The notes below the pieces were generated by a model. The model was not told the origin of the DNA and made no database searches. It saw only the letters and a list, made by a program, of their open reading frames with translations. This document shows, one piece after another, positions 47,468 to 58,571 of a DNA stretch of 64,000 nucleotides. Origin of the DNA: Brachypterus glaber. Its lineage: Eukaryota > Arthropoda > Insecta > Coleoptera > Kateretidae. Where the stretch lies: the NCBI GenBank assembly GCA_958510825.1, contig OY294047.1:38827229-38891228 (forward strand), given 5' to 3'. The position numbers and the translations under genes were made by a program. Positions within the stretch are counted from its first letter, which is position 1. Every line of letters begins with the position of its first letter.

Positions 47468-47961
47468 AGACTAAAATAAGAAAAACAATAAAGACTAGTA
47501 TAACGAGTCTAAAAGTGTAAATAACCTCTAATCTACTTGAAAAAATCTACTTACAATAGTTAATCAAGATTTGTCACAAATAATATACATGAACAATCGT
47601 AAAATGTATAGGACATGAAAAAACTAAAAACAATTGCCAAAAGGGCACATTTAACATCCGTTTAGTACAAAAACAATATAACGAAGTTGTAGGAAGCGCT
47701 TTTTGACAAACGCTTCCCGCATCTATTTTATTAATAAGTAAGTTATATTGTTTTTGTGCTAAACGGATGTTAAATGTGCCCTTTTGGCAATTGTTTTTCG
47801 TTTTTTCGTGTCCTATACATTTTACGATTGTTCATGTATATTATTTGTAACAAATCTTGATTAACTATTGTAAGTAGATTTTTTCAATTAGATTAGAGGT
47901 TATTTACACTTTTAGACTCGTTATACTAGTCTTTACATTATTGTTTTTCTTATTTTAGTCT

Positions 47962-48008
47962 TTGAAGCTGAAGATGGAGTCGTGTTAGACTCCGAAACGC
48001 GTCCTCAA
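47962..48008 (+). ncRNA. Hammerhead-like motif with palindromic stem III (right arm)
   Basis: TTGAAG, CUGAAGA (47968-47974), an extra U, stem II GGAGUC/GACUCC with loop GUGUUA, GAA, the self-complementary ACGCGU, and C17 (48003) giving a GUC triplet. CTCAA then pairs with TTG-A-AG (one bulged A). All conserved core bases are present. The extra U after A9 is non-canonical and stem III would need a second molecule to pair. Confidence 0.5.
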
Positions 48009-48108
48009 TAAAAAGAAACTAGGAGAAAATAGACCCTCGTTTTAATTTATATCTAACTAATATTTTAACTCCTACTTTTGGGTAAATATAGCTTGTGAAA
48101 AATTTTAT

Positions 48109-48759
48109 GTTTGTGATGATTAGTGGATGAATCCGGATTAGGGTTTTCCATGTGTTTTTGAGGTTATGTTATAGAAGAAAGTTAATTTATTTGAAACGAT
48201 TATAATACTTGTACCTGGTCAAAATAACATATAGTTCAAGACCAAAATACTTTTTGGGTCACTTAGTGTTTAAAAGGTCATCTTAGAAGAAAAAGGAGTA
48301 AGACAACTACAATCTTTATTAAACCCCATTATCTTGGTTTTCTTGGATTTTTTTTTCAGGGAAGTTTTTTCTCCTTGTTTTCTTTTTTTTGTACATTATT
48401 GCGTTTCTCATAAGCAATTAATATATTTTTTAAATTCTTGTTAGTAAAGTTAAATAATATTTTTTTAGTCAAACAAATACATATGAAAACTTATTTACTT
48501 AATCCGGGCCTGGAAGCTAAATGTGTCGTGTAACAATCAAACATTAAGTATTCAAGCAGGAGCACGAAGTATATAACTCACGGACTCCTGACAGTCGCAG
48601 GACACTGGGAGGACGAAATACCATGTCAGGATGTAGAAAGGTTGAGGAATAACGTGTGTATACTTACTTAAAAGTAAGAGTCCTGGAGATCATACCATTA
48701 AGTAAATAATGAATTATTTTTAATTCTCCTGGATTATTTCCAGTAAACACAAAGGTTAG
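48109..48759. other. Unassigned stretch
   Basis: A G+C-richer patch at 48530-48640 has no recognised frame or RNA. Nothing else supported. Confidence 0.35.
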
Positions 48760-49008
48760 TTAAAATGTCCGCTTATTAAACGTTTATTAAACGTAAATTT
48801 ACTTATATACGTATAATAAACGGGCACTTTAATAAATAATAGAACTTTGTGTTTTTTGGGTTATTACATGTTCTGGAGCAATTTATATTTTTATACTACA
48901 TAATTGTAAACAAAGGTCTATTTTTGTTAATAAATCTGCTTATTAAACGTTTATTATACGTAAATCTACATATGTATGTAATAAACATTTAATAAGCTGA
49001 CATTTTAA
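48760..49008. mobile_element. MITE with TTAAAATGTC termini
   Basis: TTAAAATGTCCGCTTATTAA at the left and the inverse TTAATAAGCTGACATTTTAA at the right. An internal repeat of the CTTATTAAACGTTTATTA motif lies at 48938. Non-coding, ~249 bp. Confidence 0.6.
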
Positions 49009-49738
49009 AAAAAATTATCACTTTTTATAAATTTTTAATTTTATTTGAAGTTGATTTTTTCTAAGGATACTTAGGTGTTTCTCTATATTTTTGGCCTTTT
49101 CAAACAAGACACTTTTTTAAATAATTTAATTTAGTTATTAAAAAAATACCAACCTCCCAATAAGTAAACTGCTCTACTAAAAATGCACCTTTTTTGTATT
49201 TTATTCCTAAACATTACCATATCAAATGCCTTTTTTAAGTCCAATAAACCAATAAACGTATTTTTTTTTTACTTAATAAATATTATATTATTTCAATCCA
49301 TTATCCTTAAACGTGGCCTTTCGATTCGTGGCAGGGTATCGCAAGGATACACAGCTGACTCACACGCTTGCTTATTTGACTGCCATTTCTCTTCATCAAT
49401 GTCCTCCGCAGGACATCGTGATCCTTAGTCCGGCGTAAGTCCTGATTGGGTGCTCCGCTTCAAGGAATTTAATGCCATGTGTGAAGTTGCGTATCCATGT
49501 CCCACTTTGTATAGCTTAACAATTTTATTTGTTTTATTGAAGAGGACAAAAAAAAATTAAACAAGTCCTTAGCGACGAACAACTTGTTCGGAACAAGTTT
49601 ATCCAAAGTTTAAGGTATTGCTGTTTTATTTCTATTTTTGATAATAATATCTACATTTTGAAATAGTATTTACAATATGTTAGAATGAAGATTCATTTAT
49701 CTTTTTTTTATGGTATTTCAAACACAATAAGTTTTGTT
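49009..49738. other. Unassigned stretch with a G+C-rich island
   Basis: The island at ~49310-49505 differs in composition from the flanks and could be a retroelement or exon fragment. Its frames (81 codons on plus) are not recognised. Confidence 0.35.
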
Positions 49739-50030
49739 TTTTTAACCTGGTACTATTCTTAGTTTAGTTTAGTTTATTGTTTATACTCGTTCGAGAAACT
49801 TTTTCTACTTAATTAAGCATCCCCTAAGTTCAGGACTTGTGTGGGCTAGTAGTAGAGGGAACCACCGGCTTATACTGACTTTCGACCCAGTTTTTAGGCA
49901 GTGTCCGTTTTACTTATCGCCTTCGCTATATTTAAATTATTAATTAACTGAAAAAGGCAAATCGGCGCCAGTGGGAATCGAACTCATGCTTGTAGGCTTG
50001 CTATGTATAGTCAACTACACTATGTCTCCC
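49739..50030 (-). mobile_element. SINE copy with an internal ~48-bp insertion
   Basis: On minus: degenerate tRNA-like head (GGGAGACATAGTGTAGTTGAC, GTTCGATTC B-box intact), the shared body, then near the 3' end about 48 extra bases (AGTTTAGTTTAGTTTATTG and flank) between TACTATTCT and CTACTTAATT. No (AATGT)n tail is visible. Confidence 0.8.
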
Positions 50031-52229
50031 GTTATAATTATGCAAATAATTTAGCACTAATAACACTGCTCAATACTCAAAAATTTGCCGACACCATTTT
50101 AGTTGCATCTCATTATATTTGATGCTCTGATTTCGGAAACTTTTTCTCTTTTCTCGATCAGCTCGTTTTTTGAGATATAGCGCACAGTGGTTTTTTGGCT
50201 TATAGTTGTAGTAAAAAAAATAATTAAGGTTCAATTATTTTTTTTAGTGGATTGGTTCTCTAGGGCTCTAAGCCAAAAAAAAGCGGATTTCAAATATCTT
50301 TATTCGTTTGTTTTTTATAGGATTCTAAATTCAAAAAATAACATTTTTCGTATTTTTTTCGCTATATTTTCATGAAAATTTTATATAAATACTAAAGATA
50401 TGGCTCTGATGTTTATAGGCAACAGTATGTAAAAATTTGTAAAAATAAAAAGTTTTAGATTGTATCGAGTAACGGAGATTTTATGTTATTTCTCAAAAAA
50501 ACGAGCTGATCGGGAAATACGGAAAATAGTTCCCAAATCAGCGTATCAAATATAGCTAGATGCAACTAAAAGCTCCCCGGCAAATAAAAAAATGCCAAAA
50601 CAAATCAATTTTTGTGCCTTAAAACGACACCTTCTCTTAGTGAAGAAACTAAAGTTTGTTAAGAAAGTCTAATAAAGATTGTCAATTGGGACTTTTATGT
50701 TCGAGATATCACATATATCACTATAAGTTATTCTATGTCAAGATAATTTGCACGAATGCCTACTGCGTTTTTTCTTCAATGTGTTGTATAATATCTTGTT
50801 TTTGGGGTATATAAGGGGAAAAAGCAATATCTTTTATCGACAGATTTAAGTTTGTTCGAAAGGAAAAATGAGGAAATATTGGATTGTAATAATAGCATTA
50901 TAGCATTCTTAAGACTATAAGTGGATATATTTGAGATTTAGAAGCCATAAAATATTTAACTGTTTACCTACCTTTTCTTATTTACGATTTTTTATGAAAA
51001 AAGGGCATATTAAAATAATTAAGTTTTTATACTTATTTTAGGTAACACAAACATTTTATGTTGTGGTCTTGAAGTTGACTAATCTTCATTATGACTTGTA
51101 GGTCATTATTTCAAAGTTATACATTTTATAATTTTTAATTTTTTACTAAATTTGGGGTAATTAAGATAATTTAAAATCTGGATTTAATTCACAAATGTCG
51201 AGAAAAGTGCGGGGAACGGGTTTTAAAACATGGAACGAAGGAATTACTTTTTTCAAAAGGAAAATGGAATGGAATTCTATCCGTGATAGAATTTTCGCAA
51301 TATGCAACGTCAATTGTCAATAAATGACGGTTGTTATTCATAACCTCAAATAATATACCCTGTCATATAATGAGCAACTCACCGTCAAGATATTATGTAC
51401 ATCTATGACAGGATAGCCTCACTTTTTCTTTGCTTCAAAATTACTGTCAAGCATGACATAACCTAGTATTAAAAGTCCAATTTAAAATGTTAAAATATCG
51501 ACAATATGTAGGGTTCGTTGTTAACTTCTTGTCCCACTTTTTTGTGTACATAGATTTGAAGTACATTGATTTGAAGCACTTCAATGTATTACATCTGTCT
51601 AATACGGTGTAAAATGCCTTTGTAAGGTCTTTAATGACATTAAACTAATAAACTAAACTAATAAAATGGAAATAAAAATTTCAAACTCCACTACAAGCTG
51701 TTTAACTTGAGCAGCAACAAGTCAAATTATAATTGTTCCTAATTAAAAAGTAAATACTTTAAAAGGTGCATAATGGGATGCTATTCCTTACTATTAGAGT
51801 ACTATAATAGTATACTAGACACTAATATAACATATCACTAATTGCAATTCAAATTATATGTCAATAAAAGGCATTAGTTTTGTAATTCAAAGAAATGTTA
51901 TGATGTGATTCTACCTTTATAAGTAATAAGGTTTGACACCGTTTTAATTAATTTTTATAAAAAAATATGCGTGAGCTGAAAAAACTCACCCCGTATTATA
52001 GTCTTCTTATAATCTTCAATAATAAATTATAAGCACACCATCCATTTCGTGATGCAATATAACACCCAACCATCCTTCCAAAAATACCCATCTAACAATT
52101 TTAATCCTTTAAATTCTACAGGACGCCATGAATCCACTACATATGCAAATACATTATCCAGGATAATTTATCCTCTACCATCCTGAAAATCAAGGGCGGA
52201 CCCAGAAATAATGCTCAAAGTTTGATCTC
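50031..52229. other. Unassigned stretch
   Basis: No supported gene. The stretch ~50210-50400 resembles 5790-6000 (ATAAGGTCCAATTA / AAGCGGATTTCAAATAT and TTTATATAAATACTAAAGATA), so both are copies of an unclassified dispersed repeat. Confidence 0.45.
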
Positions 52230-52492
52230 CCTCCACTGGTAGTAGTAGTAGTAGTAAATTTTTGGGTTGGCCAAAGCCGGACAACTAGGCCATTTCTGAC
52301 CTTTTTGTCACCCCAGGCAATCCCAGCCATTTACTAATTTGAGTTCTCCTTTAACCTGCCCGTCCTTGCAATAAAGGTCAGGATATTGGCCCAGGGGAGA
52401 TCTCTTAGTTCTTCTTGGTTGAGTCTTTGAGTTTCAAAGACTTGCAACCTGATCCTGTCCTATCTGACACACTCGGCTCCCCTCCACTGGTA
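52230..52492 (-). mobile_element. 5'-truncated non-LTR retrotransposon with (TAC)n tail and 12-bp target duplication
   Basis: Insert 52242-52480 lies between two copies of CCTCCACTGGTA. On the minus strand it encodes the end of an ORF (RLQVFETQRLNQEELRDLP, then WANILTFIARTGRLKENSN and stop), which has the LP..NIL.FI..TGRL look of the extreme C-terminus of insect non-LTR polymerases. A ~100-bp 3' UTR and a (TAC)n tail follow. An in-frame TAG upstream shows it is dead. Truncation plus target duplication is typical of LINE insertion. Confidence 0.7.
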
Positions 52493-53257
52493 AAAATACA
52501 GGCAATAAAAATAAAAATTTAATTTATTGAAGTTATTCTAAAAATGCAAAAATTCATTGAAAATTTTTAAATTTCATAAAAAAATATTGATTAATACAGA
52601 TTGTGCAGCAATTTGAAATTTTTTATATTTGAGTAACTGCATTTTTTCAAATACAAATTAAAAGTGCGATAAAATTTTCATTGACAATTTGTCATTAATA
52701 TTTTTCAACAAAATTTAAAATTTGTTGGTGCATTTTTCGTGGAATAACTACATTAGTTAAATTTTAATTTTTATTGTCCAAACTATTTTCGCAGGGGGTA
52801 GCAAAAACTTACTTTTTTTTGCAAACACTTAAGTGTAAATTTTTGGGTTAATGCCCATGGTGAGTTTTCTGGATCCGCCCTTGAAAATGTATCCCCTTAC
52901 CCTTCTCGCAATAAGCGTCAGACAAATAGTTGGAAAGTATCCCTAACGCATGGCCACCTTGTTCGTGACTTTGCATACCGGATGAGTAATACATTATTTG
53001 TCAAGTAAATAGGTTTAAAAGAAAGTAATAATTCCCAATGGTAATAAATTTTAGTTATTAGAGCTAAGTTAATTAAAGAATATTATTTTCAAGCGCGAGA
53101 AAAAAAAGAAGAGATTTTATTATTTCTTTCTTACTGACAGTAAGTTACTTTAGTCATGCATATGCAATGCATAATATGAGTACTATAAATTAATAATATA
53201 TCATATGTCATTTTATAAGTCCTAGAAAAGATAGCAATAAAACTTCTAATAAATTAT
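52493..53257. other. Unassigned A+T-rich spacer
   Basis: No supported gene. TTCTGGATCCGCCC near 52866 and GGGCGGACCCAG near 52194 are inverted-like, so the LINE fragment may sit inside an older repeat. Confidence 0.35.
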
Positions 53258-54200
53258 CATTAATAAAACAAAGTTAATAATTATTACTATTCTTAGTATG
53301 TATTATGCATTGGCTTATGCAGTGATAAACTATAACATTTTATGTTGGGGTAAGGCTTCGGAGATAGATAGAGTTTTTAAAGCACAAAAACGTATTGTCA
53401 GATTGATTTTTAATAAAGAATACAGGGAATCTTGTAGAGGATTGTTTAAAAATAATGGACTACTCACTGTCTTTGGTGTTTTTGTATTTAGATGTGTATT
53501 ATTTGTAAAGAAAAATATAAGCTCATTTATGGTCACCTCAGATGTACACAGCTATAAAACCAGGCAGAGTCAAAGTCTAAGGTTACCTAAACACAACCAT
53601 TCTTTTTACAAAATGTCGCCAATATACTGTTGCATTACATTCTTTAATAAATTACCTGCAGAATTTCGTAATATACTAGAATATAACGCTTTTAAAAAAT
53701 CGGTAAAAGCATATCTAGTTGATAAAGAACTATATTCTGTAAATGAATATTTGTAGTTGGATATTTTCCTCAAATTTTGACTTAAAAATTTATGTTTTTA
53801 AACTTGTTTTTGTATAGTTTCTAGATTTACTTGTATTTTAACTGTAAAATGTATTATTTACTTAATCTGTGTAATTTATTTTGTGTAATTTTTAATTTAT
53901 TTAATTTTTTAGTTTATTTAATTTATTATAATTAGTTTTGCAAATTAGTACGTCTTCTATCACACATTAAGCCCTTATCAGCATAGGCTTAAAATAGGTT
54001 GATTATTTTGTTTTGTTTTTTTTTGCATATATATGTATATGTTTTTTTTTTATTTTTATTTTTTTGTCATATTAATTCTAATGAAGAATATTAGACTACT
54101 ATGTAAAATTGCAAAATATGTATATGACTTGCCATTATGTACTTTATGTATCCTATAAAAGTGGTTAATAAATTATTATTATTATTATTATTATTATTAT
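53258..54200 (+). mobile_element. 3' end of a jockey/CR1-type non-LTR retrotransposon with (ATT)n tail
   Basis: Contains the C-terminal ORF fragment (53298-53756), a ~400-bp A+T-rich 3' UTR and a terminal (ATT)n run at 54169-54200. Ends in short tandem repeats rather than poly(A) are typical of CR1/L2-like clades. The 5' boundary is not resolved. Confidence 0.75.
53298..53756 (+). pseudogene. C-terminal fragment of a non-LTR retrotransposon reverse transcriptase ORF
   Basis: 152 codons to TAG. Features of the region after the RT fingers/palm: INYNILCWG near the start, FKAQKRIVRLIFNKEYRESC, then HSYKTRQSQSLRLPKHNHSF, SPIYCCITFFNKLP, and FKKSVKAYLVDKELYSVNEYL at the end. This order (YGI..WG; QKR..R; TR...L; P.H...; FN.LP; FK..LK..L...YS..E.L) is characteristic of jockey/CR1-like ORF2 ends. 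The catalytic RT core is missing, so it is non-functional. The frame stays open a few codons upstream of the first ATG. Confidence 0.85.
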
Positions 54201-54220
54201 GCTCCTTATAATTATTTTTA

Positions 54221-54788
54221 TTTCTATTTTTTAAGCTGCATATTCTGTAATATTTAATACTTAGTTACCTAATATATAATTTACAACTACGTATACGAAT
54301 AACTTACTAATAATTCTGGCTAAAAAATATTAGATAGATGTTTACGGGTAAAAATGATGGCACGGTGGTGCCAGAATAAAAAAAAAGTGACAAAAGTCTG
54401 CTTTTTGCACCGCTGATTACGAAAAAAATAGTGAAAAAATTGAAAAAAAAAATTTTCGACAGGGTGGTTCAATATTTTTGAAAAAGGTCCGATTTAGCTG
54501 AAATTTCTATTTTTTAAGCTGCATATTCTGTAATATTTAATACTTAGTTACCTAATATATAATTTAAAACTACGTATACGAATAACTTACTAATAATTCT
54601 GGCTAAAGAATATTAGATAGATGTTTACGGGTAAAAATGATGGCACGGTGGTGCCAGAATTAAAAAAAAGTGACAAAAGTCTGCTTTTTGCACCGCTGAT
54701 TACGAAAAAAATAGTGAAAAAATTGAAAAAAAAAATTTTCGACAGGGTGGTTCAATATTTTTGAAAAAGGTCCGATTTAGCTGAAATT
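54221..54788. repeat. Tandem duplication, 2 x 283 bp, of one end of a TIR element
   Basis: TTTCTATTTTTTAAGCTGCA starts at 54221 and again at 54504. The copies are almost identical up to GATTTAGCTGAAATTT. They contain CACGGTGGTGCCAGAAT and a long A-rich run. High identity implies a recent local duplication. Confidence 0.85.
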
Positions 54789-55782
54789 TGACAAAATATG
54801 AGTAATTTTTCTATTCTATTCATATATAAAACAAAACTACCCTTTTCTTATTTATCTTGTAAGTATATTAGGGTATTTTGTTTCTACATTTAATGAGTAA
54901 ATAAAAAATATAGCATTCCATTTAAAAAAAATGATTTTTTTAATGGAATGCTATATTATTAAATGTAGCATTTTATTCTACATTTAATAAGCAAATAAAA
55001 AACATATCATTCCATTAAAAAAAATGAGTTTTTTATGTTTTATGTATGAAAATCCAAAAGTTTGAATATTAATTTTGAATGCCCTGTATAAAACATTTTA
55101 TTTTTGTACATAAAGTAATTCGATATACCCTTTTAAGATAAGCTTGCAAAATTTTATTAATTTTTGACAAAAAGTAAAGAAATTGAAGCAGGTGTTATCA
55201 CTAAAACACTAAAAATGCATTTTTCTCAAAAAAAAAAAAAAAAAATGATATCTCAAAAACTATAAACAATAGACCCATATAATATCATATTAAAATAAAG
55301 GTATTTTTATGACAAGTAAAATGACATAATAAAAATATACCATTCGATTAAAAAAAAATTAAGTCAGATGTTACCCACCTTAGGATACTTTACTATATAT
55401 AGACCGAGTCAGCTTCGTTGAGACACCCTGTACATAAGGAAAGCAACCCATAACAGATTGGGTTGAATCTCTCAATTTTTTTTGTTTTATGCCTTATTTT
55501 CGTTAATTTTGGCAAAATTTTAAAAATAAATCGGTCATATTTATTCCGCCATTTTGAATTTTAAATTTTTGGGTATTGGTCGGTATTAATATTACCAAAA
55601 GAAGCCTTTATGCAAAATTTTAGCTACTTCGGACATTTTTTAAAAATTTTGAACCACCCAAATTTTTTTTTTTCAATTTTTTCACTATTTTTTTTTCCTA
55701 ATCACAGGTGCAAAAAATGGCCCTTCGCAAAAAAGCAGAATTTTGTCACTTTTTTTAATTATGGGACCACTGTGTATTGTAG
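54646..55782. mobile_element. Probable non-autonomous TIR element (~1.14 kb)
   Basis: The left end (GCACGGTGGTGCCAGAATTA, AAAAGTGACAAAA, TCTGCTTTTTGCACC, AAAAAATAGTGAAAAAATTG, GGTGGTTCAATATTTTTGAA) is inverted at the right end (55601-55780) with ~80% agreement and a ~15-bp insertion. The interior contains inverted GCATTCCATTAAA blocks (54915-55015) but no transposase frame. The exact ends and target duplication are unclear. Confidence 0.55.
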
Positions 55783-56171
55783 TCTGTCTACTTTTCTAAT
55801 ATGTAGAAAATTTCATCTATGAAAATTCTTGATTGAGCGGACCCAATAATTATTATCAATAATTTGTTTAAATATTTATTTAATTATTCATATTCATGAA
55901 ACATAAATTCAAGTAGCTTTTTACCAATGAAGTCTTATTTTTCCAAACTAAAAATCGCGGTATTTTAATCAAACCTTTATTATAAATTTTATTCTTTACA
56001 TATTTGTTATACGCCTATGTAAACGTACTAATGATGTTTTTTGGGTCATTTACAAATAATAAAATAAACAAAAAATTCTTCATAAATGTATTTACAGATA
56101 TTAAAAAAAGCGAATTAACCACATTAATCAAAAACTTGCCCTACATAGAACGCAAAACACGAAAGTTGTCA

Positions 56172-56172
<1 letters not shown>
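55783..56172. other. Spacer before the satellite
   Basis: No supported gene. An open frame of ~60 codons (56004 onward) runs into the (TA)n tract and is not credible. Confidence 0.4.

Positions 56173-56202
<30 letters not shown>
56173..56202. repeat. (TA)n microsatellite at the satellite edge
   Basis: About 14 TA units directly abut the first satellite unit. They look like an expansion of the TATATA junction that separates the units. Confidence 0.9.
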
Positions 56203-56205
<3 letters not shown>

Positions 56206-58038
56206 ATTCGAAAATAAAACATTCAAATACCATAATACCGTTTCCGTATATGACAAAAATCCGGATAGAAATAGTGGAAGTATGTTTTTCCTGAAAACGC
56301 ACGAACTGTGTATTGGATTGGGCTGAAAAAACATTTTTTCTATTTTGGTTTCATAAGGAAACACATATTTGATATGGTATTATATATCCATTCGAAAATA
56401 AAACATTCAAATACCATAATACCGTTTCCGTATATGACAAAAATCCTGATAGAAATAGTGGAAGTATGTTTTTCCTGAAAACGCACGAACTGTGTATTGG
56501 ATTGGGCTGAAAGAACATTTTTTCTATTTTGGTTTCATAAGGAAACACATATTTGATATGGTATTATATATCCATTCGAAAATAAAACATTCAAATACCA
56601 TAATACCGTTTCCGTATATGACAAAAATCCGGATAGAAATAGTGGAAGTATGTTTTTCCTGAAAACGCACGAACTGTGTATTGGATTGGGCTGAAAGAAC
56701 ATTTTTTCTATTTTGGTTTCATAAGGAAACACATATTTGATATGGTATTATATATCCATTCGAAAATAAAACATTCAAATACCATAATACCGTTTCCGTA
56801 TATGACAAAAATCCGGATAGAAATAGTGGAAGTATGTTTTTCCTGAAAACGCACGAACTGTGTATTGGATTGGGCTGAAAAAACATTTTTTCTATTTTGG
56901 TTTCATAAGGAAACACATATTTGATATGGTATTATATATCCATTCGAAAATAAAACATTCAAATACCATAATACCGTTTCCGTATATGACAAAAATCCGG
57001 ATAGAAATAGTGGAAGTATGTTTTTCCTGAAAACGCACGAACTGTGTATTGGATTGGGCTGAAAGAACATTTTTTCTATTTTGGTTTCATAAGGAAACAC
57101 ATATTTGATATGGTATTATATATCCATTCGAAAATAAAACATTCAAATACCATAATACCGTTTCCGTATATGACAAAAATCCGGATAGAAATAGTGGAAG
57201 TATGTTTTTCCTGAAAACGCACGAACTGTGTATTGGATTGGGCTGAAAGAACATTTTTTCTATTTTGGTTTCATAAGGAAACACATATTTGATATGGTAT
57301 TATATATCCATTCGAAAATAAAACATTCAAATACCATAATACCGTTTCCGTATATGACAAAAATCCGGATAGAAATAGTGGAAGTATGTTTTTCCTGAAA
57401 ACGCACGAACTGTGTATTGGATTGGGCTGAAAAAACATTTTTTCTATTTTGGTTTCATAAGGAAACACATATTTGATATGGTATTATATATCCATTCGAA
57501 AATAAAACATTCAAATACCATAATACCGTTTCCGTATATGACAAAAATCCGGATAGAAATAGTGGAAGTATGTTTTTCCTGAAAACGCACGAACTGTGTA
57601 TTGGATTGGGCTGAAAGAACATTTTTTCTATTTTGGTTTCATAAGGAAACACATATTTGATATGGTATTATATATCCATTCGAAAATAAAACATTCAAAT
57701 ACCATAATACCGTTTCCGTATATGACAAAAATCCGGATAGAAATAGTGGAAGTATGTTTTTCCTGAAAACGCACGAACTGTGTATTGGATTGGGCTGAAA
57801 AAACATTTTTTCTATTTTGGTTTCATAAGGAAACACATATTTGATATGGTATTATATATCCATTCGAAAATAAAACATTCAAATACCATAATACCGTTTC
57901 CGTATATGACAAAAATCCGGATAGAAATAGTGGAAGTATGTTTTTCCTGAAAACGCACGAACTGTGTATTGGATTGGGCTGAAAGAACATTTTTTCTATT
58001 TTGGTTTCATAAGGAAACACATATTTGATATGGTATTA
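56203..58038. repeat. 184-bp satellite array, ten units
   Basis: Units start TCCATTCGAAAATAAAACAT every 184 bp (56203, 56387, ...), the tenth lacking its last few bases. Units are nearly identical. One site (56329 in unit 1) alternates A,G,G,A,G,G,A,G,A,G, and unit 2 alone has CCTGAT instead of CCGGAT. Identical ~65-codon minus frames in each unit follow from homogeneity and are not genes. A unit of 184 bp is near nucleosome repeat length. Confidence 0.97.
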
Positions 58039-58294
58039 GATTATAATTATATAAGATTGCTTTTGCTGAATTAACTAATAATATTATAATAATGTAACCA
58101 AAACTTTTAGTGTAACCCTTGTCAATTTGGAATAGTTATTATAGTCTGCCCCACGGATCTGTGGCTACTGGAAATATGTTTGGAATGTGTGTGCAAGTAG
58201 GAGGCCCGATGTAGGAACCCAAGCCTTATAACACTCTCGACGGAAAGAAGAGAGTGCGAATGATCCCTCCCCCTTACGTCGGAGACTTTCTTTC
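58039..58294. other. Spacer with a G+C-rich patch
   Basis: The stretch 58140-58285 is G+C-richer, with AGAGTG/CACTCTC pairing (58231-58257), but no known RNA or frame. Confidence 0.35.
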
Positions 58295-58571
58295 ATTTAC
58301 ATTTACATTTTGTTTAACCTCGTACTATTCTATTTAATTAAGCATTCCCTAAGTCCTGGACTTGTGTGGGATAGTAGTAGAGGGAACCACCGGCTCTAAT
58401 TGACTTTCGAACCAATTTATAGGTAGTGTCCGCTTCACTTACGCATTCGCCAAATTTCAATTATTAATTAACTGAAAAAGGCAAATCGGCGCCAGTGAGA
58501 ATCGAACTCACGCTATTTTGGGTAGTAAACTCGTTAAGTACGACGCGGTAGTCCACTACACCAATCCCCCC
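58295..58571 (-). mobile_element. tRNA-derived SINE, near full length
   Basis: On minus: GGGGGGATTGGTGTAGTGG head, B-box GTTCGATTC, full body, and a tail read on plus as ATTTACATTTACATTTT. The head is very close to that of 16432-16707, the closest pair in the window. Confidence 0.85.

Larger units (their letters stand above)
47357..48108 (+). mobile_element. Large fold-back retroelement insertion (Penelope-like) with 13-bp target duplication
   Basis: Insert 47370-48095 (726 bp) lies between two copies of TGAAAAATTTTAT (47357-47369, 48096-48108). About 47370-47690 is the inverse of ~47740-48060, so most of the insert is a palindrome centred near 47715. The right end has an extra unpaired tail (TTTTAACTCCTAC to AGCTTG), marking the 3' side on the plus strand. 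Each arm carries a hammerhead-like motif. An inverted 5' copy plus a target duplication of this length fits Penelope-like element insertions or twin-primed reverse transcription. Confidence 0.75.

Noticed and set aside
56351..58020. Row of identical 65-codon minus frames
   Set aside because: They exist because the satellite units are identical; no variation pattern indicates protein selection.
56203..58038. CRISPR-like array
   Set aside because: The units are directly contiguous with no unique spacers, in eukaryotic DNA; this is a satellite.
56203..58038. Hammerhead ribozyme in the satellite
   Set aside because: GAAAC occurs on both strands, but no CUGANGA box with a pairing stem lies near it.
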